Assembly (NCBI GenBank): GCA_030641465.1
Contig: DAOWHK010000142.1
Coordinates: 1-8,210 of the forward strand
Reading direction: 5' to 3'
DNA length: 8,210 bases
From: Parachlamydiales bacterium
GTDB lineage: Bacteria; Chlamydiota; Chlamydiia; Chlamydiales; Simkaniaceae
Position numbers and translations under genes: made by a program. The notes beneath the pieces are model-generated. The model saw nothing but the letters and a program-made list of their open reading frames with translations, searched no databases and was not told the DNA's origin. Positions 7,192 through 8,210 of this stretch are shown piece after piece. The stretch's first letter is position 1. Each line of letters starts with the position of its first letter.

Positions 7192-7408
7192 GCCTGCTTG
7201 CAGCTCTCCAAGTGAATGGGGAGACACTCACCTACTAACAGATCTTTCTCAATTTGAACTAGCCATGCGCGCATTTATTGAAGATAAATTTTCTTCCGTA
7301 CCAGATCCTGCAAAAGAAGTAATTTTTCAGAAAATCGATGCCGATTGGGGAAGAGAGCGAGCTCTTGAAAAACCCTATCTTATCCTTGAAGCAATGGAAT
7401 GGCTTTAA
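7154..7408 (+). pseudogene. Out-of-frame C-terminal domain of F-box/LRR gene 2
   Basis: Read one base over from gene 2, this stretch encodes IKLWELAGKPACSSPSEWGD (from about 7166) and continues with THLLTDLSQFELAM. It aligns without gaps to the gene 1 C-terminus (IWRLAKEPLCYSPSDWG.IHLLSDLPRFERAV). The simplest repair is removal of one G from the GG at 7164-7165, giving NKIAVQIKLWELA against NKLALHLEIWRLA in gene 1. It is therefore the tail of gene 2, not an independent gene. The apparent ATG at 7154 lies inside the gene 2 sequence and has no ribosome binding site. The remaining frame is open to the TAA at 7406-7408 with no further damage, so the frameshift is recent, or a sequencing error. 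Confidence 0.85.
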
Positions 7409-7413
7409 ATAAT

Positions 7414-7426
7414 TTGTATTATACAA
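7414..7426. repeat. Short palindrome upstream of the beta-barrel gene
   Basis: TTGTAT and ATACAA are perfect 6-bp inverted arms around a single T. It lies six bases after the F-box/LRR gene 2 tail and about 80 bases before the beta-barrel gene. It overlaps the possible -35 element, so it could be an operator, but in AT-rich DNA such a short palindrome can occur by chance. Confidence 0.3.
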
Positions 7427-7441
7427 TAATTAATTTAATAT
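7414..7441 (+). promoter_or_regulatory. Weak candidate promoter for the beta-barrel gene
   Basis: TTGTAT (7414-7419) and TAATAT (7436-7441) are 16 bases apart, matching three and four of six consensus positions. The start would fall near 7448, immediately before the hairpin at 7449-7503. An alternative -10, TATAAA at 7445-7450, has a better sequence but no partner -35 and would cut into the hairpin. Confidence 0.25.
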
Positions 7442-7448
7442 AGATATA

Positions 7449-7503
7449 AATAAGTCCTTTAAATAAACTATGTATCACACATTTAATAATTAAAGGATTT
7501 ATT
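7449..7503 (+). promoter_or_regulatory. Hairpin masking the ribosome binding site of the beta-barrel gene
   Basis: AATAAGTCCTTTAA (7449-7462) pairs with TTAAAGGATTTATT (7490-7503): 14 consecutive pairs, all Watson-Crick except one G-U, closing a 27-nt loop. The right arm contains the Shine-Dalgarno AAAGGA (7492-7497) and ends at the base before the ATG, so folding would bury the whole initiation region. Within the loop, ATGT (7470-7473) can pair with ACAT (7479-7482). An AU-rich stem over the ribosome binding site is the layout of RNA thermometers and other translational switches. Regulation is inferred; the pairing is directly visible. Confidence 0.5.
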
Positions 7504-8061
7504 ATGAAAACAAAACTATTTTTTATTCCAATTGCTCTATTTGCATGCGCCTTCTGTTTTGCAAATGAAGAAGTACAAGAAGAACGTTCTTCTTCTCATG
7601 AAAAAACATCTTTTACTTATGTTACGCTTGGAGCTAGTGCTATATCTGCAAATGAATCACTCAATCCTATTCCTGCAATCACAATTGGGCATCGCTTTGA
7701 AAGAGAGCGTTCAGCAATTGATATTTCTTATGGGGCAACTTATGGAGAAACAACAAAAGAGCGTCATACTGCTTGGAGCTATACTCTTCCAAGAATTTTG
7801 CACATCGGCTACCTTCAACCAAAAAGTGACTCTTCCTTCTATTATGGACTAGGAGCTAGTTTTGGTGGTATTCGCGATACTCTGCAAAAAAAGCATTTTA
7901 CCGGGATTTTTGGGAATGCAGCACTCGGTCTTGAGATGAGTCGATCAAGCCGCATTCGCACAATGCTACAGCTCGATATGAGCCAACCAGTTCTTGGAAT
8001 AAAAAAGACAGACATTTCTTTTCTTCCAACAGTTCAGCTAAGCTACGGCATCGGCTTCTAA
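7504..8061 (+). CDS. Secreted small beta-barrel outer-membrane protein, putative
   Basis: This is a 185-residue protein. It starts with a Sec signal peptide (MKTKLFFIPIALFACAFCFA, cleavage likely after Ala20), followed by an acidic, Ser-rich linker to about 35. The rest alternates polar and hydrophobic/aromatic residues in about eight stretches (roughly 36-44, 57-66, 70-79, 90-103, 111-122, 132-145, 150-159 and 171-184). Glycine-rich turns such as GLGASFGG and a C-terminal LSYGIGF ending in Phe are the usual signal for outer-membrane barrel assembly. An eight-stranded barrel is inferred from strand count, and no specific transport or adhesion function can be named. The start is fixed by AAAGGA seven bases before the ATG and by the signal peptide. 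It looks monocistronic: a hairpin lies before it and an intrinsic terminator just after it. Cys15 could be read as part of a poor lipobox (LFAC), but signal peptidase I processing fits better. Confidence 0.85.
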   Translation: MKTKLFFIPIALFACAFCFANEEVQEERSSSHEKTSFTYVTLGASAISANESLNPIPAITIGHRFERERSAIDISYGATYGETTKERHTAWSYTLPRILHIGYLQPKSDSSFYYGLGASFGGIRDTLQKKHFTGIFGNAALGLEMSRSSRIRTMLQLDMSQPVLGIKKTDISFLPTVQLSYGIGF

Positions 8062-8063
8062 TT

Positions 8064-8092
8064 AATAAGCCCTGCTTTTAGCAGGGCTTATT
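8064..8092 (+). terminator. Intrinsic terminator after the beta-barrel gene
   Basis: AATAAGCCCTGC and GCAGGGCTTATT form a perfect 12-bp stem around the loop TTTTA. It is followed by a T-rich tail (TTATTTCTTTTCTT overlapping the stem base). It begins three bases after the stop codon at 8059-8061. The stem base is A/T-rich, so it may also work in reverse. Confidence 0.93.
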
Positions 8093-8099
8093 TCTTTTC

Positions 8100-8128
8100 T
8101 TGCGATGAATAGTAAGCTCTCCTAATAT
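8100..8128 (+). promoter_or_regulatory. Weak candidate promoter for the rightmost gene
   Basis: TTGCGA (8100-8105) and TAATAT (8123-8128) are 17 bases apart, each matching four of six consensus positions. Transcription would start near 8135, one base before the ATG at 8136, so the message would be almost leaderless. This fits the absence of a ribosome binding site there. Confidence 0.25.
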
Positions 8129-8135
8129 TCCTAAT

Positions 8136-8210
8136 ATGCCAATAAAAAAAGAAAAACTCGATGAGCTAAAACAGCGTTTGCTAAAGCTAAATATTTCCGA
8201 TGATGATCTC
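8136..8210 (+). CDS. N-terminus of a probable release-factor-like (RF-1 domain) protein
   Basis: Twenty-five codons are visible, reading MPIKKEKLDELKQRLLKLNI followed by SDDDL, and the window then ends. The pattern of a charged helix followed by a Leu-(Asn/Gly)-Ile-x-x-x-Asp-Leu turn resembles the start of small release-factor-like proteins, in which a GGQ-containing RF-1 domain follows directly. The GGQ motif itself would lie outside, so the identity is a guess from a short N-terminus. An in-frame TAA (8122-8124) lies just upstream, so 8136 is the first available ATG. No Shine-Dalgarno is seen. The preceding terminator makes this a separate transcription unit. Confidence 0.5.
   Translation, partial: MPIKKEKLDELKQRLLKLNISDDDL

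Noticed and set aside
7532..7852. 106-codon open frame overlapping the beta-barrel gene
   Set aside because: It is a shadow frame without a ribosome binding site. The frame starting at 7504 has a signal peptide, barrel-like strands and a C-terminal Phe.

Overview
The window is AT-rich and gene-dense. Its content points to an amoeba- or protist-associated intracellular bacterium, most likely an environmental chlamydia (Parachlamydiales). The reasons are two tandem genes for eukaryotic-type F-box plus leucine-rich-repeat (LRR) proteins, a preceding protein with inclusion-membrane-like paired hydrophobic segments, a small outer-membrane beta-barrel, and what looks like the first codons of a release-factor-like gene of a type I associate with chlamydiae and relatives. 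Legionella-like or other amoeba-adapted bacteria remain possible. The assignment is an inference from gene content, not from a marker tree.

Layout. Positions 1-2236 (minus strand) hold most of leuS (leucyl-tRNA synthetase), cut by the left edge before its C-terminal domain. A 213-bp divergent spacer follows, with a good candidate promoter for the rightward gene. Positions 2450-3895 encode a 481-residue protein that looks like a string of winged-helix domains. Positions 3971-4888 encode a 305-residue protein with hydrophobic pairs. Sixteen bases later comes F-box/LRR gene 1 (4905-5972), and then its paralogue F-box/LRR gene 2 (6028 onward). Gene 2 carries a one-base frameshift near 7164, so it ends at 7191 and its conserved C-terminal domain is stranded in another frame up to 7408. 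Positions 7504-8061 encode a secreted beta-barrel-like protein, preceded by a hairpin that covers its ribosome binding site and followed by a strong intrinsic terminator (8064-8092). The last 75 bases are the start of another plus-strand gene, probably release-factor-like.

How it fits together. leuS at the left and the probable translation-factor gene at the right look like core genes. Between them sits an accessory block of likely host-interaction genes. The hydrophobic protein and F-box/LRR gene 1 are close enough to be co-transcribed. F-box proteins recruit Skp1/cullin ubiquitin ligases in eukaryotes, and LRRs bind substrates, so the pair are candidate secreted effectors that redirect host ubiquitination. 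The paralogues share architecture (F-box, helical linker, LRRs, a common C-terminal domain) but differ in LRR number, and gene 2 appears to be decaying. Most notable for follow-up are the 14-bp Shine-Dalgarno-masking hairpin upstream of the beta-barrel gene, the C7 tract at codons 4-6 of F-box/LRR gene 1 that could switch it off by slippage, and the shared C-terminal domain of the two F-box proteins. No tRNA, rRNA, CRISPR array, insertion sequence or transposase was seen.
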